A DNA stretch of 42,946 nucleotides from an uncultured Lachnospiraceae bacterium (GCA_944383835.1 CALWRE010000135.1:1-42946); one strand, 5' to 3'; positions 16,452-29,133 are shown, numbered from the stretch's first letter. Notes: generated by a model from the sequence alone, not told the origin. Made by a program: numbers and translations.

Positions 16452-17573
16452 ATGAAAGGCACAATGAAAGCCGGCGTATTCTACGGCATAGAAAATGTAA
16501 AACTGGAGGAGCGGCCCATCCCCCAGATCACAGACGATGATATTCTCGTCAAGGTTCTTCGGGCCGGCATCTGCGGTTCCGATACCGGGGCCTATCTGCA
16601 CGGCGGCCTGGGCTACGGCATATATAAAGGCTGCGTATTCGGCCATGAGTTCGTCGGACGCGTAGTGGAAAAAGGCGCAAATGTGGGCGATGATATCCAG
16701 GTTGGCGATCTGATCTTCGCAGACCCCACCAAATCCAAAAGAGGCGGCATGTTCTTAGCTGATGTCTGCGGCGGTTTTGCCGAATATGTCTCCATTGAGA
16801 ACGCCAAAACCGGTTTCAATGTCTATAAGCTTCGTCCCGATATCAACCTGGACGCCGCGGCCCTGATCGAGCCCTTGAGCGTTGGCACCAGAGGCGCTCT
16901 GTCCATGAATCCTTCCCCCGACGACTATGTTGTGGTGCTGGGCGCCGGCACCATCGGCCTGTGCGCCGCTGCCGGCCTGATCAATCATGGCATCAAAAAG
17001 GTCATTGTCGTGGACCGCAACGACTGGAAGCTGGAGATCGCCGCGCGGATTGGCGCCCAGACCATCAATTCCAAGACGGAGAACGTCTGCGACCGGTTGA
17101 TTGAAATCTGCGGCGAATTCAAGAAATCCACGATGAATCCCCAGTATGTGGATCCCGCGCTGTTCCAGGTAATCGGGGAGATGGCAGCGGAAGCAGGCAT
17201 GGATCCCACCGCCCGCGTCACCGCACGGACTCCCAATGTGTCCCTGTACGTGGACTGCGCCGGGGCCAAAGAACTCCTGATGCTCTCTCTTGGCATGTGC
17301 GCGGAAGGCACCAAGTACTCCATTGTCTCCGTATATTCCGAGAACCTTCCGATAAACGGCGGCATGTTCATGTCCGAGCCCATTATCCGCGGCTCCGCCG
17401 GATACACCAACGCGACCATCAACGAGGTCATCGATCACATTGAAAATGCGCGTACTCCCGTTAAGGATGTGATTACGGCCAAGTTCCCCTTCGACAAGTT
17501 CGAGGATGCCATGAAGGCGGCCGCTTACAAGGTCAATAAGAACATCAAGGTTATTCTGGAGTTTGAAGAGTAA
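16452..17573 (+). CDS. Zinc-type medium-chain alcohol/polyol dehydrogenase
   Basis: A 373-residue member of the medium-chain dehydrogenase family. Catalytic zinc ligands are Cys41 (GICGSD), His65-Glu66 (FGHEFVG), and the Glu of ALIEPLSVG; the Rossmann motif is VLGAGTIGLCAAAG. The four-Cys structural-zinc loop typical of many members is absent: the region after residue 90 reads DPTKSKRGGMFLADVCGGF. An extra segment (about residues 225-260) lies between the nucleotide-binding strands. The substrate is unknown, perhaps a sugar alcohol or sugar acid. A GAGGAGG site precedes the ATG. The AraC regulator is divergent. Confidence 0.88.
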   Translation: MKGTMKAGVFYGIENVKLEERPIPQITDDDILVKVLRAGICGSDTGAYLHGGLGYGIYKGCVFGHEFVGRVVEKGANVGDDIQVGDLIFADPTKSKRGGMFLADVCGGFAEYVSIENAKTGFNVYKLRPDINLDAAALIEPLSVGTRGALSMNPSPDDYVVVLGAGTIGLCAAAGLINHGIKKVIVVDRNDWKLEIAARIGAQTINSKTENVCDRLIEICGEFKKSTMNPQYVDPALFQVIGEMAAEAGMDPTARVTARTPNVSLYVDCAGAKELLMLSLGMCAEGTKYSIVSVYSENLPINGGMFMSEPIIRGSAGYTNATINEVIDHIENARTPVKDVITAKFPFDKFEDAMKAAAYKVNKNIKVILEFEE

Positions 17574-17638
17574 TATAGATTTTGAAAAGTAACATAGATA
17601 ATTTGAAGAGTAACATAGAGTTTGGAGAGCAGCATACA
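17561..17638 (+). repeat. Four degenerate 18-21 nt repeats spanning the dehydrogenase stop codon
   Basis: Units of the type TTTGAAGAGTAACATAGA start at about 17562, 17581, 17602 and 17621. The first holds the last three sense codons and the TAA stop. Unit lengths vary, so the reading frame is not kept. Confidence 0.85.
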
Positions 17639-17659
17639 ATGCCTGCAAATCCTATTGAA

Positions 17660-17693
17660 AGGGCGGATCCACATTGCAGATCCGCCCTCTTTT
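17660..17693 (+). terminator. Terminator of the dehydrogenase gene
   Basis: A perfect 10-bp stem (17660-17669 with 17679-17688) with a 9-nt loop is followed by CTTTTTG. It also separates the convergent ChbG-like gene; on that strand only TTT follows. Confidence 0.85.
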
Positions 17694-17713
17694 TGAAATC
17701 GTTCCATTCTCTT

Positions 17714-18526
17714 TTACTGCCGGTACACATCGAGGTATGTCACCAGCTCGACTTGGTTATCCTTCAGCCAGGCCTTGAATTCCTGGGACATCAAGAATCC
17801 CGCCTCCATTGCCCGCAGCATATTGTAGGAAGAAATCTTCAGCAGGTCTCTGTCTAGGAAACCGGCATGGGTATGCAACAAAAACAGCTCGTCCTTATGC
17901 AGGGCCTCCTCCAGCTTTTTCAGCCTGCCGTCGATAAACATCTGCAGCGGATCGTTTTCGATCTGCGTCATGACGTTGAATTCCATCTTCCCGTCCTTGC
18001 CGACAACCGGCCGCGCCCACTGGGACTCCAGATCCTCCTCCAGTGTGACGTTTGTCTCCCGCATCACATTGAACAGGCCATATTTTTCCGCGATGTCGTC
18101 CAGAGCCCTGTTCGTCTCCTCGCTGGACCAGGCATGGCCCCACACATAGCCAGGCTTGCGCCCTGCCAGTTCGATAAAGCGCTTGACCTGGTTGTCATAT
18201 TCCAGGAAAGCATCTTCATAACGGACATGATGCCTGTCTGTCTTATCCCGCTCCCTGTGCATGCCGCTGGTCAGGAAGGCCCCGTTTTCCTGCACCAGGG
18301 AAGGGATTTTCTCCGGCTCCGTGACCGGGGAGCCGGTGCTCAGGTTCAGGTCAATCCCCAGAAGAACCTGCGGATATTCGGCAATCCTTTTCACCGCATA
18401 TTCTGTACACGGCATATTGGTAAACAAGCCCGTCTGGGTCATAACACCTTCCCTTGCACAGGCGACTATCCCGTCAGTCACTGCCGTGGTAATCCCATAG
18501 TCGTCCGCCTGAATCATCATCTTCAT
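17714..18526 (-). CDS. ChbG/YdjC-family protein with altered metal site
   Basis: A 270-residue member of the YdjC/ChbG family, whose known members deacetylate chito-oligosaccharides or their phosphates. The N-terminal ADDYG (Asp8, Asp9) and the C-terminal HTHAGFLD are conserved. The metal-ligand His found in GVHL of typical members is replaced: here GIDLNLST, with Asp59. The usual SHHxxH motif reads GHAWSSE (His131). It is either a diverged enzyme with an Asp ligand or has lost activity. It is the last gene of a ROK-GH1-esterase-ChbG operon, suggesting work on a modified beta-glycoside. Confidence 0.85.
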   Translation of the reverse strand: MKMMIQADDYGITTAVTDGIVACAREGVMTQTGLFTNMPCTEYAVKRIAEYPQVLLGIDLNLSTGSPVTEPEKIPSLVQENGAFLTSGMHRERDKTDRHHVRYEDAFLEYDNQVKRFIELAGRKPGYVWGHAWSSEETNRALDDIAEKYGLFNVMRETNVTLEEDLESQWARPVVGKDGKMEFNVMTQIENDPLQMFIDGRLKKLEEALHKDELFLLHTHAGFLDRDLLKISSYNMLRAMEAGFLMSQEFKAWLKDNQVELVTYLDVYRQ

Positions 18527-18538
18527 GTCTTCTGTCCT

Positions 18539-18580
18539 CTCCCCTCTGCGTTCTCGCCTATTTTCGCTCGCCTATTCCAC
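18539..18580 (-). repeat. Three contiguous 14-nt units spanning the esterase stop codon
   Basis: On the minus strand GTGGAATAGGCGAG (18580-18567, containing the TAG stop), CGAAAATAGGCGAG (18566-18553) and AACGCAGAGGGGAG (18552-18539). The last unit supplies the G-rich ribosome-binding site of the ChbG-like gene. Confidence 0.75.
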
Positions 18581-19402
18581 ATGGCCGCTGTTTATCCCGG
18601 CCGTTCCCTTTTCGAGAGGCAGCCAGTCCAGAACCCGGCGGATGCCGCTGTTCCAGAAATCCCAGTCATGGCCTCCCGGCGCCTCCTCATAGGTCACTTC
18701 CAGCCCGGCCTCCCGGGCACAGTCTCGGAAGCGGCGGTTTACGCCCAGAAGGGAGTCGCATGTCCCGCAGGTCAGGTACAGGCGGGGCCGGTTCTCCTGC
18801 TCCTGCGCGGCCTGGCGCACCAGCCAGAACGGATCCAGATCGCTGCCCTTCACCTTTGCCAGGTCGCCGAAGATGCTTTCGGCATAATCCCTCCGTGTGA
18901 GGAAGGAAGGGTTGTCATCGGTGCGCTTTTCAATTCCCTCGGTCACCAGGGCGGCGGAAAGGCCGGCGATGCAGCCGAAGGTATCCCGATAATAAAGGCC
19001 GTTGCGCAGGGCCCCATAGCCTCCCATAGAAAGGCCGGCGATAAAGGTGTCCTCCCTGCGGCGCGACAGCGGGAACATCCGGCGGGTCATCTCCACCAGT
19101 TCCCTGCCGATAAACTCTCCATACAGGTTCTGCTCCGCTCTCCGGTCCACATAAAAGCCATTGTCACCGGAGGGCATTACCACCGCCAGATCCCGTTCCT
19201 CCGCCCATCTCTGGATGCAGGTACCGCTGACCCAGTCCGTGTAATTGCCGAAAATCCCGTGCAGCAGATAGAGGGTCGGAAAAGGCCTCTCCTCCCTCTC
19301 CGGCATGCCGGGGGGAGTCAGCTTGTCCACCGGCAGAATCACATGGGCAGGAACCGTCCGCATCAGGGTGCGCGACATAAAGTTTACCTGAAGCAGAGCC
19401 AT
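18572..19402 (-). CDS. Alpha/beta-hydrolase esterase (PF00756 type)
   Basis: A 276-residue cytosolic esterase of the esterase-D/tributyrin-esterase group, without a signal peptide. The nucleophile elbow is GLSMGGYG (Ser125), the oxyanion segment LLHGIFGNYTDW (from about residue 47), the acid lies in TCGTCDSLL near 220, and the catalytic His in GGHDWDFW near 249. Relatives remove acetyl or feruloyl groups from sugars. It starts 13 nt after the GH1 gene's stop, so they are translationally close and probably process the same imported glycoside. Confidence 0.88.
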   Translation of the reverse strand: MALLQVNFMSRTLMRTVPAHVILPVDKLTPPGMPEREERPFPTLYLLHGIFGNYTDWVSGTCIQRWAEERDLAVVMPSGDNGFYVDRRAEQNLYGEFIGRELVEMTRRMFPLSRRREDTFIAGLSMGGYGALRNGLYYRDTFGCIAGLSAALVTEGIEKRTDDNPSFLTRRDYAESIFGDLAKVKGSDLDPFWLVRQAAQEQENRPRLYLTCGTCDSLLGVNRRFRDCAREAGLEVTYEEAPGGHDWDFWNSGIRRVLDWLPLEKGTAGINSGHVE

Positions 19403-19415
19403 AGGCTTCCTCCTC

Positions 19416-21768
<2,353 letters not shown>

Positions 21769-21859
21769 ATCGTTCCTCCCTTCCTCCGGCGCATACTCTT
21801 TGCCGTTCATCTACTATTCTATCACGCTTATTTCTTCTTTGCATCAACAATTCCAGGTA

Positions 21860-21889
21860 AATTTTGTTACCTGAATTTTGTTATATCTG
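21860..21889 (-). repeat. Stop-spanning direct repeat at the metallophosphoesterase gene end
   Basis: On the minus strand CAGATATAACAAAATT (21889-21874, containing the TAA stop) is followed by CAGGTAACAAAATT (21873-21860). The second copy also forms a 7-bp dyad CAGGTAA/TTACCTG (21854-21873), which may be an operator or hairpin upstream of the ROK gene. Confidence 0.75.
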
Positions 21890-22576
21890 CACCCTCCCCT
21901 GGTCCACGGCCTCCACCCGGAACATCCCATCCTCGATCACCAGGGCTGACAGGCTGCGGCCATAGACGCAGCCCGTATCGATGCAGATGCTGCCGGCGGA
22001 GGGCAGGGGGCGGGGTTCTCCCGCGGGGACCGCCTCTCCCCGCCCCGTCTCGTCCCGCAGAAGAACCGTCTTCATCGGCGTGTGCCCATAAATCAGGAGT
22101 TTCCCTCCATAAGGAACCCCGAAAGCGATATTCCGGTCCCAGATGAAGGTATGCCGGGGCGTATGCTCCGGCCCGGCGGCGTCCACGGCCGCATGGGCGC
22201 AGATATAGTCCTCCGCCTCATAGTACAGGGGCCTTTCGCTGATAAAGGGAAGATAGCGGTCAAAACGGTCTCCCGCCCGGTAAAAGCTTTTCCGGGTTTT
22301 CGCCCCGCCGTTGGCGTCCCACAGATGCCGGTCCCCGATCCGCCATGCCTCCACGGCCAGGTCCTCATGGTTGCCCATCAAATAGACAAAGCGCTCCCCC
22401 ATCTTTTGGTGCAGCTCCCAGATCCGGTTCAGCACCAGCCGCGAATCCGGCCCCCTGTCAATAACGTCCCCGATGAGAATCAGCCTGTCGCCGGCCTCAT
22501 CTAACTCGGTTTTACGCAGTATTTCCTCAAACTCCGCGAAGCATCCGTGAATATCTCCCACAATAATCGTCTTCAT
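21881..22576 (-). CDS. Metallophosphoesterase (Ser/Thr phosphatase/ApaH-PrpE type)
   Basis: A 231-residue calcineurin-like phosphoesterase. The metal and catalytic motifs are GDIHGC (residues 7-12), GDVIDRGPDS, and GNHEDLA, followed by His in ICAHAAV and IYGHTPM. This is the pattern of PrpE/ApaH-like and protein Ser/Thr phosphatases. The substrate may be diadenosine tetraphosphate or phosphoproteins; sequence does not decide. It has its own promoter and ends in a stop-spanning repeat upstream of the ROK operon. Confidence 0.9.
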   Translation of the reverse strand: MKTIIVGDIHGCFAEFEEILRKTELDEAGDRLILIGDVIDRGPDSRLVLNRIWELHQKMGERFVYLMGNHEDLAVEAWRIGDRHLWDANGGAKTRKSFYRAGDRFDRYLPFISERPLYYEAEDYICAHAAVDAAGPEHTPRHTFIWDRNIAFGVPYGGKLLIYGHTPMKTVLLRDETGRGEAVPAGEPRPLPSAGSICIDTGCVYGRSLSALVIEDGMFRVEAVDQGRVQI

Positions 22577-22649
22577 CTGCGCCTCCTTGCTGCAGCAGCA
22601 TGCGTTGGAATCAAAAAAGAATTGCCTGTCTCAACCATCTGTCTCTTTT

Positions 22650-22677
22650 ATTATACCAAAAAAATGTCTTTTTGCAA
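22650..22677 (-). promoter_or_regulatory. Promoter of the metallophosphoesterase gene
   Basis: On the minus strand TTGCAA (22677-22672) and a perfect TATAAT (22655-22650) with a 16-bp spacer. Confidence 0.65.
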
Positions 22678-22684
22678 TTTAGAC

Positions 22685-22715
22685 TTGACTTCAAGTGTAC
22701 TTTATGGAGTATTCT
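22685..22715 (+). promoter_or_regulatory. MerR-style promoter of the DUF362 gene
   Basis: TTGACT (22685-22690) and TATTCT (22710-22715) are separated by 19 bp, longer than the 17-bp optimum and typical of promoters that MerR-family activators remodel. The -35 region lies in the palindrome ACTTGA-CT-TCAAGT (22683-22696), and AAGTGTACTT sits in the spacer. No MerR gene is in the window. Confidence 0.5.
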
Positions 22716-22760
22716 ATAGATAGGAGCGCAACCATTGCGGCGCACAGAAAGGAGACACAT

Positions 22761-23765
22761 ATGGAAAAGCAAAACATCACATCAGGAACCGGCGGCAATC
22801 ACTACATTCCCTACGAGGAACGCACCGGCGCACAGTCCATCGTCTATTTCACCAGAGACCTGTCCGCAGAAGGGCTGCAGAAAATCTATGAGCGCATCAG
22901 CCAGGTTCTGAGCGGGAAGGTAGCCGTCAAGCTGCACACCGGCGAAAAGCACGGCCCCAACATCATCCCCCGTCCCTGGGTGCAGAATCTGATTAAAAAA
23001 AAGCTGCCGGACGCGGTCATCGTGGAGACCAATACCTACTACGAAGGCGACCGCTACACGACCGCGCAGCACAGGGAAACCCTGGAGGTCAACGGCTGGA
23101 CCTTCTGCCCGGTGGATATTATGGACGAGGAAGGCACCGTGATGCTGCCGGTGAAGGGCGGCAAGTGGTTCAGCGAAATGTCCATGGGCAAGAACATTCT
23201 GAACTACGACTCCCTCTTCGTGCTGACCCATTTCAAAGGACATACCCAGGGCGGCTTCGGCGGCTCCAATAAGAATATCGGCATCGGCTGCGCCGACGGA
23301 CGGATTGGCAAGGCCATGATCCATACCACCCCCGGCTCCGACGACATGTGGGATATTGCCAAGGAAGAATTCATGGAGAGAATGACCGAATCGGCCAAGG
23401 CCACCGTCGATCATTTCGGCGAGCATATCGCCTTTGTCAACGTCATGCGCAATATGTCCGTTTCCTGCGACTGCGAAGGAACGGCCGCCATGCCGGTGGT
23501 AACCCCCAATGTCGGCATCCTGGCCTCCCTGGATATCCTGGCCGTTGACCAGGCCTGCGTCGATCTGGTCTACGCCATGAAGGAAGAGGACCATAAGGAT
23601 CTGGTGGAGCGCATCGAGAGCCGCCACGGCCTGCGCCAGCTGACCTACATGAAGGAACTGGGCATGGGCAACGACCGCTATCAGCTGATCGATATCGATC
23701 ATGGCGACGCGGTAATCTCTGCCAGCGAGGCCGTCAAAGACGTGGTTCCTTTCCAGGCAGACTAA
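22761..23765 (+). CDS. DUF362-domain protein
   Basis: A 334-residue protein of the DUF362 family. I chose the ATG at 22761, which has GAAAGGAG upstream; the frame opens earlier without one. Recognisable parts are VAVKLHTGEKH, VETNTYYEGDRYTT, LTHFKGHTQGGFGGSNKNIGIGC and LDILAVDQACVD. Many DUF362 proteins carry ferredoxin-type 4Fe-4S repeats; this one does not, though it keeps several Cys (IGCADG, SCDCEGT). Function is unknown, with redox or cofactor roles suspected for the family. It is a monocistronic unit behind a MerR-style promoter. Confidence 0.88.
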   Translation: MEKQNITSGTGGNHYIPYEERTGAQSIVYFTRDLSAEGLQKIYERISQVLSGKVAVKLHTGEKHGPNIIPRPWVQNLIKKKLPDAVIVETNTYYEGDRYTTAQHRETLEVNGWTFCPVDIMDEEGTVMLPVKGGKWFSEMSMGKNILNYDSLFVLTHFKGHTQGGFGGSNKNIGIGCADGRIGKAMIHTTPGSDDMWDIAKEEFMERMTESAKATVDHFGEHIAFVNVMRNMSVSCDCEGTAAMPVVTPNVGILASLDILAVDQACVDLVYAMKEEDHKDLVERIESRHGLRQLTYMKELGMGNDRYQLIDIDHGDAVISASEAVKDVVPFQAD

Positions 23766-23801
23766 AAGGCAGACCAGAAGGCTGACCAGAGGGCAGGCCA
23801 A
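23754..23801 (+). repeat. Four contiguous 12-nt units spanning the DUF362 stop codon
   Basis: CAGGCAGACTAA (23754-23765, ending in the stop), AAGGCAGACCAG (23766-23777), AAGGCTGACCAG (23778-23789) and AGGGCAGGCCAA (23790-23801). Units are exactly four codons long and in the gene's frame. The later copies have CAG or CAA where the first has TAA. Confidence 0.9.
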
Positions 23802-23849
23802 ACGGATTGTCCGTACCAAAAACTCGCTTATAACCAATTACCAACGGTA

Positions 23850-23875
23850 AAGGAGGGGCTGTTCAGCCCCTCCTT
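23850..23875. terminator. Bidirectional terminator between DUF362 and purine permease genes
   Basis: A perfect 11-bp stem (23850-23860 with 23865-23875) with a GTTC loop lies between two convergent genes. T-rich tails are short on both sides (CCTTA on plus, TTACC on minus). Confidence 0.65.
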
Positions 23876-23897
23876 CCTTACATAATGTCGGACGGCA

Positions 23898-25253
23898 TCA
23901 TAAGATGGCAAGCAGTACGAAATTCAGAACAAACAGGCCGGTGCAGACCCACAGAATCGGGTGAATCTCCTTCGCCTGGCCCTTGCAGATCTTGACGATG
24001 CAGTAGAAAATGAAGCCGGCTGCAATGCCGTAGGAAATGCTGTAGCACAGAGCCATGAAGATGCCGGCGAAGAAAGCGGGAATCGCCTCGTCCAGGTTAT
24101 TCCACTCGATCTCCTTAAAGGAGGAGGTCATCATCACGCCCACAAGGACCAGGGCCGGGGCCGTGGCCGCATAGGGCACGGCGCTGACAAAGGTCGCCAG
24201 GAAGGCAGAGAGGGCAAAGCAGATGGCCACGACCACGGAAGTCAGGCCGGTGCGGCCGCCCACGCCGATGCCGGAAGCGCTCTCCACGAAGGTCGTCGTG
24301 TTGGAAGTACCGAACAGTGCGCCGATAGAGGTGGCCGTCGCGTCGGCGAACAGGGCCTTGTCCAGTCTGGACTTAAAGCCGGAGCCGCTCTCCATCATCC
24401 TCTCGTCCTCCTCGCTGAAGATGCCGCTGCGGCGTCCCGTACCGATGAAGGTGCCGATGGTATCAAAGGTGTCGGAAATGCTGAAGGAGAAAATCGTGAT
24501 CAGCACCAGAGGAAGCTTCGCCGGATCGGAGAAGAGGCTCATGATGCCGCCCTCCTTAAAGATGGCCAGGAAGGTCGTCGGCAGGGCCTGGCAGGCCTCG
24601 GTGAAGCTGACCGTATCGGTAGGAGTCGTCACCCCGAAGGGGATGCCGATCAGAGTGGTCAGGATGATGGAGATCAGGATCGCTCCCTTGATCTTCTTCA
24701 CCGACAAGACGACGCTCAATGCCATGCCGATCAGGAACACCCAGAACTGAGGCTGGTTCAGCGTGGACAGGGCCGGAACCCCGCCGTCAAAATTGACGAT
24801 GCCCACGTTCAGAAGGCCGATATAGGCCACAAAGATGCCGATGCCGCCGCCGATGGCGTTCTGCATGCTGAGGGGAATCGACTTGATAATGTATTTGCGC
24901 AGCTTGCTCACCGTCAGCAGAATGTTTAACAGGCCGCAGATAAAGACCATCGACAGGGCCTGCTGCCAGGTGAAGCCCAGGCCGAAGCAGACGGTGTAGA
25001 CAAAGAAAGCGTTCAGACCCATGCCGGGCGCCTGGGCGTAGGGAACGATTGCCACCAGGCACAACACCAGGGTGCCGATGAGCGACGCGATGATGGTCGC
25101 CAGGAATACCGCTCCCCATTCCATGCCGGACTGGGACAGAACGCTGGGATTTACCACAATGATATAGGACATCGCAAAGAAGGTAGTCAGGCCTGCTACG
25201 ATCTCCGTTCCCACAGTGGTGCCGTTTTCTTTCAGTTTGAAAAACTTTTCCAT
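23898..25253 (-). CDS. NCS2-family purine permease (AzgA/PbuG type)
   Basis: A proton-coupled uptake permease for hypoxanthine, guanine or adenine, about 12-14 membrane segments, 451 residues. I chose the ATG at 25253, 7 nt after GGAGG; the frame extends to 25322 without a better site. The N-terminal GTEIVAGLTTFFAMSYIIVV and central GTSNTTTFVESASGIGVGGR are hallmark AzgA-subfamily segments. It follows a GH1 gene but has its own promoter. No purine riboswitch is visible in the leader, only a G/C-rich hairpin. Confidence 0.93.
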   Translation of the reverse strand: MEKFFKLKENGTTVGTEIVAGLTTFFAMSYIIVVNPSVLSQSGMEWGAVFLATIIASLIGTLVLCLVAIVPYAQAPGMGLNAFFVYTVCFGLGFTWQQALSMVFICGLLNILLTVSKLRKYIIKSIPLSMQNAIGGGIGIFVAYIGLLNVGIVNFDGGVPALSTLNQPQFWVFLIGMALSVVLSVKKIKGAILISIILTTLIGIPFGVTTPTDTVSFTEACQALPTTFLAIFKEGGIMSLFSDPAKLPLVLITIFSFSISDTFDTIGTFIGTGRRSGIFSEEDERMMESGSGFKSRLDKALFADATATSIGALFGTSNTTTFVESASGIGVGGRTGLTSVVVAICFALSAFLATFVSAVPYAATAPALVLVGVMMTSSFKEIEWNNLDEAIPAFFAGIFMALCYSISYGIAAGFIFYCIVKICKGQAKEIHPILWVCTGLFVLNFVLLAIL

Positions 25254-25281
25254 GTTCATCCTCCATTTTTGAATGAAATTA

Positions 25282-25316
25282 GCGGGAGCAGGACTTTTTC
25301 CCCTGCCCTGCTCCGC
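25282..25316 (-). other. Leader hairpin upstream of the purine permease gene
   Basis: On the minus strand GCGGAGCAGG pairs with CCTGCTCCCGC with a single bulge, about 30 nt before the start codon. No T-tract follows and the RNA does not match the purine riboswitch core. Confidence 0.5.
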
Positions 25317-25336
25317 ATACAATTGAGAACATGTTT

Positions 25337-25365
25337 ATCGTATCACAAACCGGCCGTCCTCTCAA
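25337..25365 (-). promoter_or_regulatory. Promoter of the purine permease gene
   Basis: On the minus strand TTGAGA (25365-25360), a 17-bp spacer ending TGA, and TACGAT (25342-25337), an extended -10 promoter in the gap after the GH1 gene. Confidence 0.55.
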
Positions 25366-25394
25366 TCCATATTTTAAACAATTTTTTTACAAAA

Positions 25395-27808
<2,414 letters not shown>

Positions 27809-27814
27809 TTTCCT

Positions 27815-28132
27815 TTACTTCCCCATGGCCTGATATACGCTGATAAATTCCTCGGCCAGAATGCCAAAGGCCTCAGCGCTCATCAGCTGGTCCTCCGCAT
27901 GGAGAATCAGCATATTGAAATCCAGCTTGCCCTCGCCCTGCTTCTGAAACAGCTCCAGATGGGCGTCGTGTCCCTGGATAAAGCATTCTTTTCCTTCTTC
28001 AATCAGCTTTCTCGCGCCTTCGTAATCGCCGTCCTTGGCCTTATGTATCGCTTCCACATAGCAGGAGCGGGCCGAACCCACGGCGCTGATTACACGGCAG
28101 CAGCACATCTCCATCTCATCCATATCAGTCAC
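27815..28132 (-). CDS. PTS lactose/cellobiose IIA component
   Basis: A 105-residue phosphocarrier. The phosphorylated His is His78 in LILHAEDQLM, as in LacF/CelC proteins. I use the GTG at 28132, which has AAGAAGG at good spacing and overlaps the IIB stop by 8 nt, implying translational coupling. The ATG at 28123 is the alternative. It has a Cys-Cys-Cys run at residues 10-12. Confidence 0.93.
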   Translation of the reverse strand: MTDMDEMEMCCCRVISAVGSARSCYVEAIHKAKDGDYEGARKLIEEGKECFIQGHDAHLELFQKQGEGKLDFNMLILHAEDQLMSAEAFGILAEEFISVYQAMGK

Positions 28133-28427
28133 CCATTACCTTCTTGACATGATCGATCACAGCCTTGCCGTCCATCATGCCGTAAGCGCGCATCTCAATG
28201 GACTCAATCTTCTTATCGGGGAACTGCTTCTGGATCTTAGGCAGCTCAAAACGAACCTGCGGCCCTAAAAGGATAATATCCGCGTCGCCGCAGTACAGAT
28301 GGGCCTCGCTGAGGGGATGGGCGGCGATATCCGTCTCATAGCCGATCTCAGCAGCAGCCTTCTGCATATTGGTTACCAACAGGCTGGTGGACATTCCCGC
28401 TGCGCACAGTAATACGATTTTTCTCAT
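28125..28427 (-). CDS. PTS cellobiose-type IIB component
   Basis: A 100-residue IIB with the phosphorylated Cys8 in LLCAAGMSTSLL. The ATG at 28427 is preceded by AAAGGAG. The protein accepts phosphate from IIA and passes it to the sugar entering through IIC. Its stop overlaps the IIA start. Confidence 0.95.
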   Translation of the reverse strand: MRKIVLLCAAGMSTSLLVTNMQKAAAEIGYETDIAAHPLSEAHLYCGDADIILLGPQVRFELPKIQKQFPDKKIESIEMRAYGMMDGKAVIDHVKKVMGD

Positions 28428-28431
28428 TTTA

Positions 28432-29133
28432 TTATCTCCTTTCATAATGAGCCAGCTCAATGCCGCTCTCATTTACATAATGCAGGACCTCTTCGGAGCA
28501 CAGGACGTCTAACTCCTGGACCCGGTGGGTCGAATAGGAGCTCTCTCGGTACAGCTCCAGATCGCAGAAACCGGGGTGGGTCATAATCTCAATGTCTTTG
28601 TCTTTATTTTCCTCCAGCAGCCGGATCAAGGTTTCCCTGGTAGCCGTAGGGCCATAAAAACCGGAGACATAGGTAAAGGGGCTGTAGCGGCGCACATACA
28701 GACCGTATTCATCCGCCAGCCGCAGCACCACTGCCTTCTGCTTCTCATTAAAGTCATGGACGCTGTGATGGGAATCCAGATGGGTGGGCAGCTGTCCGAA
28801 CACCTCGATATAGCGCTCGATCTGGGCCTTCCACTCCGCATAGACCTCATCCATATCCAGCTCGGCCGCATAGATCTCTTTCCTCGACAGGAAATTCCCC
28901 TCCGCATCCGTGAAGCTCTTCACGCCTGTCAGAGACTTGCCCAGGGTCAGCGTCAGATGTACGCCTATTCCTAAGTCCATGCAGTCCTCCGCCAGCTTCT
29001 TTCCCCATTCCAGATAAGGCATATTGCACAGGGCGGTGGTGGAACGGATGATTCCCCGCCGATACCCCTCGATGATACCGGCCGTATTTCCTTTAGTATA
29101 GCCGAAATCGTCCGCGTTCACAACTACTTTCAT
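28432..29133 (-). CDS. ChbG/YdjC-family sugar deacetylase
   Basis: A 233-residue protein with the complete metal site: NADDFG (Asp8, Asp9), GVHLTLT (His59), HLDSHHSVH (His122/123/126) and THPGFCD. ChbG removes an acetyl group from chitobiose-6-phosphate so that the phospho-glycosidase can act. I chose the ATG at 29133, preceded by TGGAGGAAA; the longer frame lacks a site. Lying between PTS IIC and IIB it strongly implies that the imported sugar is N-acetylated. Confidence 0.92.
   Translation of the reverse strand: MKVVVNADDFGYTKGNTAGIIEGYRRGIIRSTTALCNMPYLEWGKKLAEDCMDLGIGVHLTLTLGKSLTGVKSFTDAEGNFLSRKEIYAAELDMDEVYAEWKAQIERYIEVFGQLPTHLDSHHSVHDFNEKQKAVVLRLADEYGLYVRRYSPFTYVSGFYGPTATRETLIRLLEENKDKDIEIMTHPGFCDLELYRESSYSTHRVQELDVLCSEEVLHYVNESGIELAHYERR

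Noticed and set aside
25254-25390. Purine riboswitch upstream of the purine permease gene
   Set aside because: The leader has a hairpin, but the conserved three-way-junction core of the purine aptamer is not found, and the predicted transcript leader is too short.
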